Assembly (NCBI RefSeq): GCF_032854445.1
Contig: NC_088307.1
Location: forward strand, 10,056,017-10,120,016
Source of the DNA: Liolophura sinensis
Taxonomy: Eukaryota > Mollusca > Polyplacophora > Chitonida > Chitonidae
DNA length: 64,000 bases
Direction: 5' to 3'
Shown: positions 1 to 11,055 of the stretch, in pieces
Layout: each line of letters opens with the position of its first letter
Position numbering within the stretch: the stretch's first letter is position 1
The notes under the pieces: generated by a model
The model's database searches: none
The model's input: the letters and a program-made list of their open reading frames with translations, nothing else
Told to the model about the DNA's origin: nothing
Program-made: the position numbers and the translations under genes

Positions 1-34
1 CTTTTAACTACATAAAGGAAGTGTTTACCACACT

Positions 35-735
35 TTTCTGCGTGAAGATATAAAATGGTGTGGTTTGTGGCTCCGTGGGGAGTCCGGAGTGTACTTTACT
101 TGGTGTGGAGTCGAACTTCTTCTCGGTCCAAATCGAGAGTAAAGATGAGTGTCGTTGGAGCACTTTCTACAGTTTTGTACTGAACAGTTGAATCACGGAT
201 TTCGTGGATACCTGAGGGTTTGTGCTGAACAGTTGCATCAAGAATTTCGTGGATACCTTAGGGTTTGTGCTAAACAATTGCATCACAGTTTTAGTGAATA
301 CACTTTGTCGGATCCTTCCCCGCGGCTCTCACGGACCGTTGCGAATTTCACAATGTTACTCTTACACGGACTGCTAACTGTTACTATCTGTACCTGTACG
401 TACGTTGTGTTGTTACTGTGATATGCGCTGCATAAACGGTGTTTGTGGGTAATATTTAGTATTTGTTTTTGTGAACAAAACTGCGGGCATTTCTGTTTCA
501 TTTTACTGTAACAAATGGGCCATACAAGAAACCCAAAATAGCTACTCCCCTTTGTACTCCGAATTGCCGGCGTACAAACACAAGATTCAAGCCACGCTGA
601 ACCAAATCTTGAGAGAGTTTCGAAACGCTGTGTGCTAAGAGATCCCTGACTCTTCTCTTTCGCCAAGCCTACACATACAGCATCCAAGACAAATCGAAAT
701 AGCTCTTTACACTGTTACAATCAGTACCAGACATG
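35..735 (+). repeat. Module X, left copy
   Basis: About 700 bases that match, in reverse complement, 19850-20400 and partly 18495-18790. Shared landmarks are the stretch around CTCACGGACCGTTG, the run TTACTCTTACACGGACTGC and the block around CCGAATTGCCGGCGTAC. It contains two to three 45-bp units (about 186-300) that are expanded on the other side at 18781-19070. No convincing coding frame is seen. I interpret X as internal sequence of a DNA transposon, because it lies next to the GC-rich array and the Z-Y module in both places. Confidence 0.75.
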
Positions 736-1199
736 GCGAAGGAAGTCAACCATCCACCGTCATCCAACGACGATGTTAAGGATGTCGGCAGTGCCATTCA
801 TCGAGAACAAAACATTGCCAGACAAGAAGAGCCAATCAGAGCAACGAAGGAAATGTAATACTACATACTGAAAACAACAGGTGCACTTCCTTTCATCGGG
901 ATCGAGATTATCCTCTCTCTCAAAACATGAGAATATACAAGGATCACCGTGCAACCCAAATCTGGATGCTCTCCCATAAGAGCGGTAAGCTGTGGCCACC
1001 AAACATTTAGCAATTATTTGTGAGCAGAGCATGGACAGTAAACCTGACCGTACGAAAGAAATCCTCTCAGCGGCCACATCAAGAATCGGCGCGACGTCGA
1101 AAGAATCCCTGGGAAACCGAACTAAACTTTGGAAGGCAGGGAGAGAGATGTTGGGAAAGTCAGACCAAGACCTCCTCCTCTTTACTAGAAGGTCAGTCA

Positions 1200-1625
1200 T
1201 GAAAAGGGATTCGACGGCCCGGGCGGCACGCACGAAAGAAGGGGTGACACGGCCCGGGCGGTCCCCGACGAAAGAAAAAGTGCGGCGGCCCCTAAGGCCC
1301 GGACAAAAGAAGGGGGTCCGGCGGCCCCGAAAGCCCGGACGAAAGCAAAGGTCCGGCGGCCTGGACGGCCCGGACGAAAGAAAAGGTGCAGCGGCCCCAA
1401 AGGCCCGGACGAACGAAGGGGGTCAGGCTGCCACGAAGGCTCGGACGAAAGAAGGGGTCCGGCGAGAAAAGCAGGGGTTCCGCGGCCTGGACAGCCTGGA
1501 CGAAACAAGGGGTTCGTCTGCCTGGACAGATGAAGGGGTCTGTCGGCCCGAACTGAAGAATGAGTCCGTCGGCCCGGGCGGATGAAGAGGTCCGTCGGCC
1601 CGGACGGCCCGGGCGGATGTAGGGG
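1200..1625 (+). repeat. GC-rich degenerate tandem array (plus orientation)
   Basis: Tandem units of roughly 24-30 bases built on CGGCCCGGACGAAAGAAGGGG. The same array appears in reverse orientation at 17860-18460 and 19640-19845. The high GC content contrasts with the AT-rich surroundings. All frames stay largely open and would give Arg/Pro/Gly-rich peptides, so the long frames here are a by-product of the repeat rather than a gene. Confidence 0.85.
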
Positions 1626-1734
1626 CCCGGAATGTCCTAAGACAATACTGGAATCTTATTCTGAACAAACCCCAAAGGTGTATCCAGATTATTCCACCGG
1701 CAGGGGAAAACGTCAAAGTAATATTACATTACCT

Positions 1735-2410
1735 AACTCTTAATTCTTGTCTCCGTAAAATTCATTTCCTCTTAAGCGTCGACACTTGATGATGGAATTT
1801 ACACTGGTACAAACAAATCAAAAAGAATCCCAAAACACTGAATTTGACCATTAGGTCGTTACGGATTATAACACAAACTGACGTCAATCATTACAGTTCA
1901 GCTCAGCTCAGCTTTCAAACTATCTTGAATTCGGCGTAAAACACCAATCATATCAAACTATTGACATGTACTATGGAATATCAGACCTGGGTCCGGGTGA
2001 AACAAAAAAAATAAACACAGAGAAAAACAAACTGGAGTTACCTGGAGTCTTACCCGCAAAATTACCCATGTCTGTCAATGCAACAATCAATGTAACAAGT
2101 TTTCACAACCGTTGTAAGCTCAGTCCTGTCTGTTCTGTGTCTCCACTTACATTTATCTAACTTCTATAAAGGCTGTCATATAATCAGACTGCCACACGGT
2201 CACATTATCAGTGAGGTCACTCCATCTATCAGGTGCTTTCGCAGGAAATTTCGCGGAATATTGGTCTCGATGCAATGTTGCAGAAATAGGTCACCTCCAG
2301 GTCAGTTTTTACACCAACTGACATATATTTATTTGGCTGCTCTAGACTGTAGTGTAAACACGAAACACGTAAAAATGACGCGAATTAACGCCATTGGAAG
2401 GTTACTGTAT
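1735..2410 (-). repeat. Z-Y module, minus copy
   Basis: In reverse complement this matches about 10100-10805 almost end to end: the AATATATGTCAGTT block, the block around GGACTGAGCTTACAACGG, AACTCCAGTTTGTTTTT, the repeated GAGCTGAGCTGAGCTG and a segment near GTCGACGCTTAAG. It also carries a short SINE-tail segment (about 1922-1955) that is shared with 14610-14650. It lies directly inside module X and the GC array. That order is mirrored at 14.2-20.6 kb, which suggests a terminal repeat of a DNA transposon. Confidence 0.75.
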
Positions 2411-2734
2411 TTAATCTATATAGATTTACAATATTACATTTAAATTTACTTAGCATATAGCTTGGCAATATATGGAAAAACAATTTCTTGTGTAGTTCAA
2501 ATCCATCTCTCTTTCCTTTACCTCACTTTGTTCAGCACTAAAAATGTATGTAATTAAAGGAATCGAACTCGTGTTCCCATTCGACACAAGGGTATATACG
2601 CAGACAATGCATTAAAAGCAGTAGTATATGCAATAGAGATTCTGGGCCACCCTTCCCAGGGAACCTCCCCTCGGCAAATAGAGGCCCCCTGCCTCATTTC
2701 GTGAAAGATATACTTAGTCGTACTTAATAATTTT

Positions 2735-3055
2735 TCAGTCATATGACGACAAAGGAGTCTGGATGTAATTTGGAGTGCACGTAATTTGCCTTCTTGTTGC
2801 AGGACGGATTTGCGCCGCTCTTTTATCTAGTGCCGCTTCACTGAGACGACGTACCGAAGGCAAGTAAGCTGCCCCGCCCGAGCCACTATACTGATACAGG
2901 TCAACCAGCCGTTGCACTATCCCCTTCATTCTGAACGCTAAGCGAGGAAGCTAAAATTTCCTATTTTGGGGTCTAAGGTGTGACCCGACCCAGGATTGAC
3001 CCTGGATCTACAGCCTCCAAAGCGGGTGCTCTACCATCTGAGCTAACGGGGCTGG
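2735..3055 (-). repeat. tRNA-derived SINE, family 2, minus strand
   Basis: In reverse complement the head reads CCCCGTTAGCTCAGATGGTA (A-box-like) followed by a GGGTCAATCCTGGG B-box-like stretch. The body is shared with 4732-4960. The tail TTAAGTACGAC is shared with the SINE fragments at 50425-50600 and 23345-23470. It is pol III-type SINE structure, not a functional tRNA, because the body continues far past the tRNA-like part. Confidence 0.75.
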
Positions 3056-3384
3056 AAACAACAACATGAAAACAACGAAAAGGAACCAGATCTCGGGATA
3101 CTTACAGGTATATCTACATGGCTAAAGCCCCACGCCTGTATTGAAAAAAAAAATGCGAGATAAGAGTTTCTGTGATAAGCGAATGTGTGAAGAAAAATAA
3201 ACTTACAGAAAAATAATTGAAACCAAATTTGGATGGAGAAATGGGAGAAAAACGAAGTTAAATTCCCATGTTGTATAATATGTCTCCTCCAAGTTCCAAG
3301 TTTTTTCCTTCTTTCTTTCTTTGCCTTCTGGTGTTTATTTATGCCAATAGTGAAGCCATTAATGACGTCTTCGATATGTCTACT

Positions 3385-3515
3385 CACAAGAACATGCGTG
3401 TTGGTCTGATCATAAGAACGTGCGCGTTGGTCTTATCATAAGAACATGCGTGTTGGTCTGCTCATAAGAACATGCGCGTTGGCCTGCTCATAAGAACATG
3501 CGCGTTGGTCTGCTC
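3385..3515. repeat. 26-bp minisatellite interrupted by a SINE
   Basis: Five or so units of a 26-base repeat containing AAGAACATGCGCGTTGGTCT. A final unit resumes at about 3719-3750, after the SINE at 3523-3718, so the SINE jumped into a pre-existing array. Confidence 0.8.
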
Positions 3516-3522
3516 ATGAGAA

Positions 3523-3718
3523 CCTCCGTGGCTCAGTTGGTTAGCGCGCTAGCGCAGCGTAATGACTCTCTCACCAATGCGGTCTCTGTGAGTTCAATTC
3601 CAGCTCATCCTGGCTTCCTCTCCGGCCGTACATGGGAAGGTCTTCCAGCAACCTGAAGTGAAGTGAAATATTCTTGAGTACGGCGTAAAACACCAATCAA
3701 ATACATAAATAAATAAAT
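3523..3718 (+). repeat. tRNA-derived SINE, family 1, full length
   Basis: Head CCTCCGTGGCTCAGTTGGTT is A-box-like and GAGTTCAATTCC is B-box-like. The tail is GAGTACGGCGTAAAACACC followed by AAATA repeats. A 10-base duplication flanks it: CTCATGAGAA at 3513-3522 and CTCATGAAAA at 3719-3728, differing by one base. This is the clearest insertion of the family in the window. Confidence 0.88.
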
Positions 3719-3729
3719 CTCATGAAAAC

Positions 3730-4730
3730 ACGCGCGTTGGTCTAGGGATCTAGACGGCTGACATGCATGTTGTGCTGGCAATTTGGTGACTGAAGTAACA
3801 AACCTGCAGCGGTTTTAGTATTCATGAATAGAATCTATGCTACACCCTGAAAGTGTAATAACCAATAAAAATAACACTGGTGTTTGAAATAAACAACACC
3901 TATAGTCCTAGGTGTCCTGGACATAGCATATTGGATCTTAGACTAGTGGTCTTTGTTATATACAGTTGTATTTGTTTCCGCTAAGCTCGGGGCTTTGAGC
4001 GTTATAATTATCCACATTTGTTACATCAACATTGTGCCTTTAAGAACAGTGGCAATCAAAGCGCGACTGTGATGCACATTTTTATATACTAGCATATATG
4101 TTGATTCGATGTGAAAATCATTCACAGATTGCGACATGAAATTTTAATTGGATGTCATGTCTAGAATATCAAAAAATTGATGATTGCTTTTCTCTGACGT
4201 GTAACTAGCTTAATATTTTATTTATTTAATTGTTTGCCTTGTAGGGATAGCATAGTTGCATAGTTGGGACGAAGAAGGACAAAAACATGTTTCAATTTCA
4301 GATGTCATGGTCTGGAAAGTTTATAGTAATTTTATACTAGTGAGTCTAATAACTTGCAACTATCGTCACTGCATTTTTTGACCTAATGCTGCTCAAGCCA
4401 TGGTGCTTCATCGCGTGTAGCTTGCTACTATTTAAGCATTTACATGAACTGTTAGAATAAAACGCTAACTGCAGTAAATTGACAAGTGGCCTGATTTTAC
4501 CGGTAATAGTCATGATGACGAACGTGTGACTAGTTGCCAAGTATCTAACAGTTACGGCTGCTCTATTTTAAGTCTCCGAGATGAAAGTCTTTTATTACAG
4601 TTAATAATAATTTTCTTTTTCGATTTCTCTTTTAGGAGAAGAGTGTTTGAAAATATTTTTGTATGGTCGTGTATAATTCCGGTCATTACCTGTTGGTATG
4701 TGCAGTTTACATAATAATGTTCTATGTGAG
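3730..4730. other. No recognised gene
   Basis: AT-rich single-copy-looking DNA. Short frames only; no domain, RNA gene or repeat structure was recognised. Confidence 0.5.
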
Positions 4731-4731
4731 A

Positions 4732-4960
4732 ACCGGTCCCGTTAGCACAGTTGGTAGAGGTTCCGCTTCGGGAGCAGTATATCCACGGTCAAACCTGGGT
4801 CGAGTCACACCTAAGACTTCAAAAGAGGACGTTGCAGCTTCCTCGCTTGGCGTTCAGCATGAAGGGAATAGTGCAATGACTGGTTGACCCGTAACAGTAT
4901 AATGGTTCGGGTGGGGCCGCTTACTTGCCTTCAGTAAGTCGTCTCAGTGAACTTTTTATA
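4732..4960 (+). repeat. tRNA-derived SINE, family 2, plus strand
   Basis: Head GGTCCCGTTAGCACAGTTGG and the B-box-like GGTCAAACCTGGG, followed by a body matching the reverse complement of 2870-3055, including the GGCCGCTTACTTGCCTTCAG stretch. The tail is truncated before the TAAGTACGAC end. Confidence 0.75.
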
Positions 4961-4971
4961 ACTTTATATGA

Positions 4972-5080
4972 ACTACATACTTTCATAGTTCTTTAGTGGT
5001 TTGGCGTTTTGGCCTGGAACGACCATACTGGTTGATGGCTGGTTTACTAATGTTTCAGTGCATAGATTCAGCGATGCTGG
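4972..5080. repeat. Dispersed repeat shared with 48945-49090
   Basis: Both places carry a related stretch with CTTTAGTGGTTTG / CTTTGGTGGTTTG, then TGGAACG..C.TA.TGGTTGA.GGCTGGT. This looks like two diverged copies of one element. Between here and 5870 no gene is recognised; the frames on either strand have no familiar domain. Confidence 0.5.
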
Positions 5081-5869
5081 AAAGACGCAAGGAATGTTCC
5101 AAGTCAAGGAATGAAACCAGTATACAAACCGTGTACCCCGCTAATGTATATGTTGTTGACAATCCAAGAATATATCTCAGTCGCGTTTTGTTTGCAACTG
5201 CTGATATATCTGTAATGGCGATCTGATTCAACACAATGCATATATCCGGGCCCGTGGATAAACGGAATTGGACATAATAATTTTGAAGCAGAGTGTCAGA
5301 GAATTTGGACGCTCTGTCCACATTTACATACAAGGGAATTATACGCATTTTAAAGCTTAAGAATCTTACAATGAAAGCGTTTGACAGAATAACCTTGACA
5401 GACTAGTGTTTGCCGAATAAATGAAGTTCACTGTACCCGGCACATGTCACACAGAACCTAATAAATGCAATATAGATGGCGGGATATGTACACGCCATAT
5501 ATGCGTGCAGGACCCTTCCGTATATTGCTATCCAAGTATATGGATAATTTACAATCAAAACTGAAATTATCCTTATTGTCGAAAAGTCTGCCAAAAAGGA
5601 AACCGTGTTGGTCTTTGCACAAATACTTGGCCAGATAAAATGTATACCACCAGGACAGCCGGTGGTTTATTTTAAATCCAGCTAACCTGGATATATTATC
5701 TTTTGTTATGTATGAATTGTTTAGAGCTAGCACAGCATCAATGCACCCTTCAGTGAATGAGAAAGATCGGGCCTGGCGAAGGTCTATGTCACTTGCATGC
5801 ATGGTCGTATTCGTTCGGTTTACACCTCCACTGCATGTCTCAGAACAGCTTTGATACCTCTATTGTGTA

Positions 5870-6062
5870 TTTTTCTATGTAATTGTACTGTAATCAATGT
5901 TACTAATAATCACTAATATATCTTGTGGATCAGGAACAGCCTTCATAACCTGGGAGCTGAATGCCAAAGTACATTCAAGCTCGGGAATAAAGCTGCTACT
6001 GATCATAAACAATTCCTCCCTGTTTCAGATTTTTAGAAACGCGATGTTGTACAACCCAATAG
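5870..6062 (+). repeat. Direct repeat flanking the SHPRH relic, copy 1
   Basis: The stretch around GTGGATCAGGAACAGCCTTC and CGGGAATAAAGCTGCTACTG, ending near ACGCGATGTTGTACAACCCA, is repeated in the same orientation at about 8605-8752. A short upstream match (TGTAATTGTACTGT) also recurs near 8284. The SHPRH-like relic begins within about 50 bases of the end of this copy. Confidence 0.8.
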
Positions 6063-6084
6063 GTGGTGGAGAACGTGAGCCGAT

Positions 6085-7258
6085 CAGGACCTCTCAGATA
6101 CATCGAGGAATAAACCCCTCAAGCATGGCATCCATGAACCTCTGTACGAGGTCATGGGCAAGGTCATGTGGAGAAAGCCAAGAAAGATGTCATTGATCAG
6201 ATTCAGCTGCCTGGTCAGTCAGAACATGTGAAATGGCTGACATTTTCCCCCGTAGAGGATCACTTCTAAAGGCATGAATACCACACCTGTACGAGAGAAG
6301 CTGCTAGGACTCATTTCCGGCGTACAGATGCAGGAAACAAGCTTACCAGTCTGGACAGACAAACACTATATTCTATCGTGTATCCCCTTTTGAGTTTACG
6401 ACAAGCCTGCTGTCACCCTCGAGCTGTTAGCGGAGCTTTCTAACCACTCCAGAAATCCAGCATGACTATGGCGGAAGCCCTGGAGTCTCTGACCAAGAAG
6501 GCCACTCTGGAATGTGAGGAGGCTCACAGGCAACTTGTGGCTGCTCTCAACGGACTGGCAGGCCTAGATATACTCAAGGGCAAGTATGTTGATGCTGTAG
6601 AGAATTGCGTGAAGTTTTCCGCTCAATCGATGATCACAAGGGTCAGTTCAGGACTGATGACCTACAACACCTACACACCCTACACAACCTGAGGGAGGTG
6701 TTGAAACTGAAGCCAACCGGAGTGTCCCCCACGCTGAGAGATGATTTACTGGATATACAGGCTGAGGAGCTGAGTGAGAAAGATAGGGTGAAGGTCGGGC
6801 CCAAGGTCAGCCAGAGAGAGGAGACTTTACACCCTGTACAGGACAACCTCAGGGAGCTGCGCAGAGAGTTTCTGGTGCCAGTGGATGGTGGATAGACCTG
6901 TTACAGTGGGTCACCTACATCCACCAGTATGAACCTCTACTGCTGAAGGTACAGGAACATTTCCAGAGACCGTCGACCGACTGAAATGTCATCTATTGCC
7001 AACAGGTTCCGCAACTCGAGAGACCTGCAGTACATTTTGCAAGGACAGCTTACGGATCTACAGACCAGCCATGACAAACCGATTGCAGCCATACAGAGGC
7101 TGAGGAAGAAACTGTCTCAGGCTGTGATAGATCAGACTGCCGAATGCTGCCTCAGACCACAGGATGAAGTCCTCAAGACATGTCCATATTTTAAGGCAGA
7201 TGAACTCTTCTCAGAATATGAATCTAAGTTATTCTCCATCTCAGAGAAGGGGGTGTAG
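6085..7258 (+). pseudogene. SHPRH: Intronless fragment of an SHPRH-like SNF2 E3 ligase/helicase
   Basis: Translated across several frames, this stretch follows the central part of SHPRH (SNF2, histone-linker, PHD and RING helicase; a ubiquitin ligase for PCNA in DNA damage tolerance). Recognisable blocks in order are KKDVIDQIQLPGQSEHVKWL, a run ending YPLLSLRQACCHPRAV, ECEEAHRQLVAALNGLAGLD, PTLRDDLLDIQAEEL, RFRNSRDLQYIL and FKADELFSEYESKLFS. These match, from memory, the segment between the two helicase halves. Stops and frameshifts interrupt it, for example after the CEEAHRQLV block and near VDGG at 6885-6895. About 390 residues run without a visible intron although the parent gene should be multi-exonic, so a retrocopy or transposon-captured cDNA is likely. 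It lacks the ATP-binding, PHD and RING parts and should be non-functional. Confidence 0.85.
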
Positions 7259-7259
7259 A

Positions 7260-8270
7260 TAACATTTCGAAATGCGATAGAGTAAGGACTGATGGTAAAT
7301 AGTAGTACCCATGTTGGAAGCCCGAGACTATACAACCTCGCCCGTCTGATATCAGTCTGGCCTGAAAGGATCGCAAAATGCGAGGGTATACACTGTATTG
7401 GTGATTTTCTTGTCAAATGTGTGGGTACAGAATCCTACTGTATCTGTTGGAAAATGTAGTAAATTGATTTAGAAATGGGATGGACCATATTATATAACTG
7501 AAGTGTTTCCCAACAACACATATGCATTAAGGAAATGATGTGATGACAAACCTATAAAATCGCACATCAATGCTAAAAGACTGAAATTATGCGTTCAAAG
7601 AAAACAACAAAATGCGCCTAGCGAAACTCTAAATGACAACAGTGTCAAAAGAACTGTCTTCCAGTAAAGTAAAAAGGGGATATCCTCACGCTTAATTGAA
7701 GAGTTGACCTTTTTTGCCTAAAGTGTACTCTATGAAACTATCCCTCCACACTCTGTGTAAGCTACCTATCCTCGCTTGATAATTCAAGTGATTGGTGCTA
7801 AAAAGGACCAATTTGCCCGACTTCTCTGCTAGTCAATCACCCATCCAGCGCTGACAATATTAATGTCAGTGGAGTCTGCCAACCTACTCTTCACTTCCAA
7901 TCACGCAATTTTTTTACGTTAAGCGCCGATTTGCTCATCAAGCCTTCAAAATTCCTTCGCAAATTCCTCTATCATATTTCCAGGTATACCGTACTCAAAA
8001 CCTTCTGAAAAATGGTAACATATATGCATTCACGAATATGGAAAATCAGAATTTCATAACGCCTATTACTTGCAGTTGTTTACATACCCATAGCCCTGCT
8101 CTTACTGAACCTAATCATGACAAGCATGGCGAGACACAAGCCTTATATCCCACAACACAAGCAAGGTATTTAGACTAATATGCTAAACACTTGCGTTGGT
8201 TACTTCTGTGAAATGTACACATAATTTGGCGGAGCAAATTCTCTCTTTTAACAAAAGGGGAAATATTGTG
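7260..8270. other. No recognised gene
   Basis: AT-rich sequence following the SHPRH relic. No domain, RNA or clear repeat was recognised. Confidence 0.5.
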
Positions 8271-8274
8271 TTGT

Positions 8275-8755
8275 GTATTTTTATGTAATTGTACTGTTAT
8301 AAATGTTGGATTCTTGCATTTTACATTATCGTAGATGAGAAATATTTTGTTGTACATATTTGCTGTTATTGCTGCCGAATTTCTTGTGATTGGCATTCTG
8401 TTACTTATCATACATGTTCTTGCGTAACTAATATATTTGAATGCATTCTATTAATTAGTCAGAGAGTCACCGCTGGAAGACTCTCGGTCTTTTGTGTGTC
8501 GATCAGCTTGGCTTGGCCAGACAAGTTTGTGTCACTAGGTGATAAGCCTTGGCCACCACCAGGTTCCAATCCCTGGAACAGGTTTGGAGTTGTTTCCTTT
8601 GCTTGTGGATCAGGAACAGCCTTTATAACCTGGGAGATGAACGCCAAAGTACATTCATGCTCGGGAATAAAGCTGCTACTGATCTTAAACAATTCCTCAA
8701 TTCCTCCGTGTTCCAGATTTTTTAGAAACGCGATATTGTGCAACCCAATACCTCT
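8275..8755 (+). repeat. Direct repeat flanking the SHPRH relic, copy 2 (longer)
   Basis: 8605-8752 repeats 5911-6060 with few differences, and 8275-8330 resembles 5870-5905. The interval 8460-8605 is present only in this copy. The open frame across it is not conserved in the other copy, so I treat it as repeat rather than gene. Confidence 0.75.
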
Positions 8756-9655
8756 TCAAAACTATATGTGGCATGGTTAAAAATCATAGCAAACCAATCA
8801 GAATGATGATTTCTCAATGGTTATTATACAAGTCGGGGAAAAGTGCAAGCTATCAACATCTTCCAATATGCGGCATCAAAGGCGATTGTTATTTTTTTTT
8901 TTGTTTTCGTTTTTTTTTCTTTTTCCATTACGCCTTGCGTAAGGTATATTCACTCAGTTCTGCTTTAATGAAAGATTTTTTTTGCTATCGGGGTCATAGT
9001 CTTTTGCTATGTCGTTGAAACACACCGGATCTTTACATTATTGGTATGTCATGCTTCACAGAGCTCATCACTTTAAGCTTCGTGCGTACGCTTGACCTAT
9101 TAATTCTATATCTAATGCTATATAAAAGAATCACTTGTGTAACTTTGATATTAGTGTTATAAATATTTTTTTTTCAGGAATTTTTTCTTGTATGGCTTGT
9201 ATGGCTCCGTATTTTCGCATATCGAACCTATTGCCCTGTTGACATGCGTAGTAATTCTATTAATTCAACATAAAAATTCCATTAAACTAACGGGATATTA
9301 CGTTGTATATGACAGAATATTGTGTTATAATAAAACAGAATACATTCTAGCATCAGTCAAACAACACACTTTCTGTTAAAAATTAACTGATTAATTGTTT
9401 TTCTTGTTTCAGTGTATAGCGCCATCTTGCCCTTTGGTATGGATACATGTATGTAGGCCTGCATGTAGGCCCTATATGTATCCACATCCACGCGTGACCT
9501 CCGCGTTCGTTTACACACCGCATGTGTAATATATAGTGCCAGGAATTTTCGGCATAAAACTGAATTAATTTTTTTATCTCACTCACTGGTGTTTACATTC
9601 CTTATTATATACTATATAATATATTCATGTAGCAACCAAACTATACACAATAAGG

Positions 9656-10085
9656 ACTTATGTGATAATTGTGTTTAGTGTAGGTATGTTACAATTTCTA
9701 ATACAATTTTCTTTTTCCATTATTCTGCATTAATTCGGAAATATACATTTAAGTACATCTTAACTCATTTAAGAACTAACAATCTTAAATGTCACAAAAT
9801 GTGAACCAACAATGATCCAATATATTACTTAGAACCAACATTAAGCAATGGTATTTACTTGGTCGATAAAAAAGGTAAAAGGAGTGTTCCAAATTAAAAC
9901 ACAACGTTATGGTTTAGGTATTAACATACAAGTCCGCTGCAAACTGTGTTCTGGGTCACAACTTCCTCTATCTCTAAATGAAGGGAAGTGAAAGGGTTAA
10001 AGACACCAAAATTCAACACTGGTGCGTAAAAACACTTTTATTTCTTTTTTTATTTTTTATTTTTAGATTTTTGTAAGAGTGTTGA
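9656..10085 (+). repeat. About 430-bp dispersed repeat, copy 1
   Basis: Nearly identical, in the same orientation, to 44590-45010. Both run from GATAATTGTGTTTAGTGTAG to TTTAGATTTTTGTAAGAGTG. Here it abuts module Z. At the other site it continues into a foldback structure. It is AT-rich and non-coding, most likely a non-autonomous DNA element. Confidence 0.85.
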
Positions 10086-11055
10086 GAGCACCACTTTCAC
10101 TTTCACTGACGTTAAGTGGAAGATTTGCTTAGTGATTTTTCCGTGTTTAAAACAAACATACATTCCAGGCTATAGCAACCACATAAATATATGTCAGTTA
10201 CTGTGTACACTGCCCTGGAGGTGACCTATTTCTGCAACGTTGAATAGGAAACATAAAGTACTTTGTTTCTAACACCTTGCAGGAGGCCTGTTGCTCAGAA
10301 ACCGACATTCCGAGGAATTTTCTGCGAAAGGCCATGACAGACGTAGTGACGTCACTGAAAATGTGACTACGGTGTGTCTGATTATATCAGGGCGTTTCTG
10401 AGAGTTAGACAAATGTAAGTGCAGACACTGAACAGATAGGACTGAGCTTACAACGGCAGTGAAAACTTGTTACAAGGATTGTAAGATTGACAAATTATGG
10501 GTAACTCTGCAGGTGAGACAACTCCAGTTTGTTTTTTCTCTGTGCTTAATTTTTTTTTTATTTTGCCCAGACTCAAAACTGCTTTTGAAAGCTAATTTCA
10601 AATTTGAAAGCTGAGCTGAGCTGAGCTGAGCTGTACTGACTGATGTCAGTTTGTGTTATAATCCGTAACAAATTAATGGTCAAATTCAGTGTATCTGAAT
10701 TGTTTTTGATACGTTTGTTCGAGTGTAAATTCCATCATCAAGTGTCGACGCTAAAGTAGAAATGAATTTTATCGAGACAAGAATTAAGAGTTCTCTAGAC
10801 TTAAGCACCATGCTAAAAATACATATGGCTTGCCAGACAAGCCGTAGAATTCTTATAAATTAGAAATAACATTATTTACTGGTAACTGGTTTGGCTACAT
10901 ACAATAGGCCTATATATTATATACACAATATTTACTTTAAGCCTTTACGTTTTAAACATTAGATATTGTTAAAAGAATTAACTGAGAAAAATCCTCTTTT
11001 TATCACAATATTCAAGAAATCATTTTGACACCCTCTTCCGGTTACGTTTTGTCAA
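10085..11055 (+). repeat. Z-Y module, plus copy 1
   Basis: Matches 14160-15080 in direct orientation over most of its length and 1735-2410 in inverted orientation. Landmarks are GACGTTAAGTGGAAGATTTG, the pair CTTGCAGGAGGCCTG and CCGAGGAATTTTCTGCG, the GAGCTGAGCTGAGCTG run and CACCCTCTTCC at the end. The distal end overlaps the last codons of the THAP relic on the other strand, so the THAP gene may belong to the same element. Confidence 0.82.

Noticed and set aside
2985-3055. Possible tRNA gene on the minus strand
   Set aside because: It is the head of a family 2 SINE; the acceptor stem does not close and the body continues.
3523-3600. Possible tRNA gene
   Set aside because: A- and B-box-like motifs are present but the sequence continues into a SINE body with AAAT tail, and it recurs many times.
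8289-8780. 163-codon plus-strand frame as a gene
   Set aside because: It crosses a repeat whose other copy (5870-6062) does not keep the frame.
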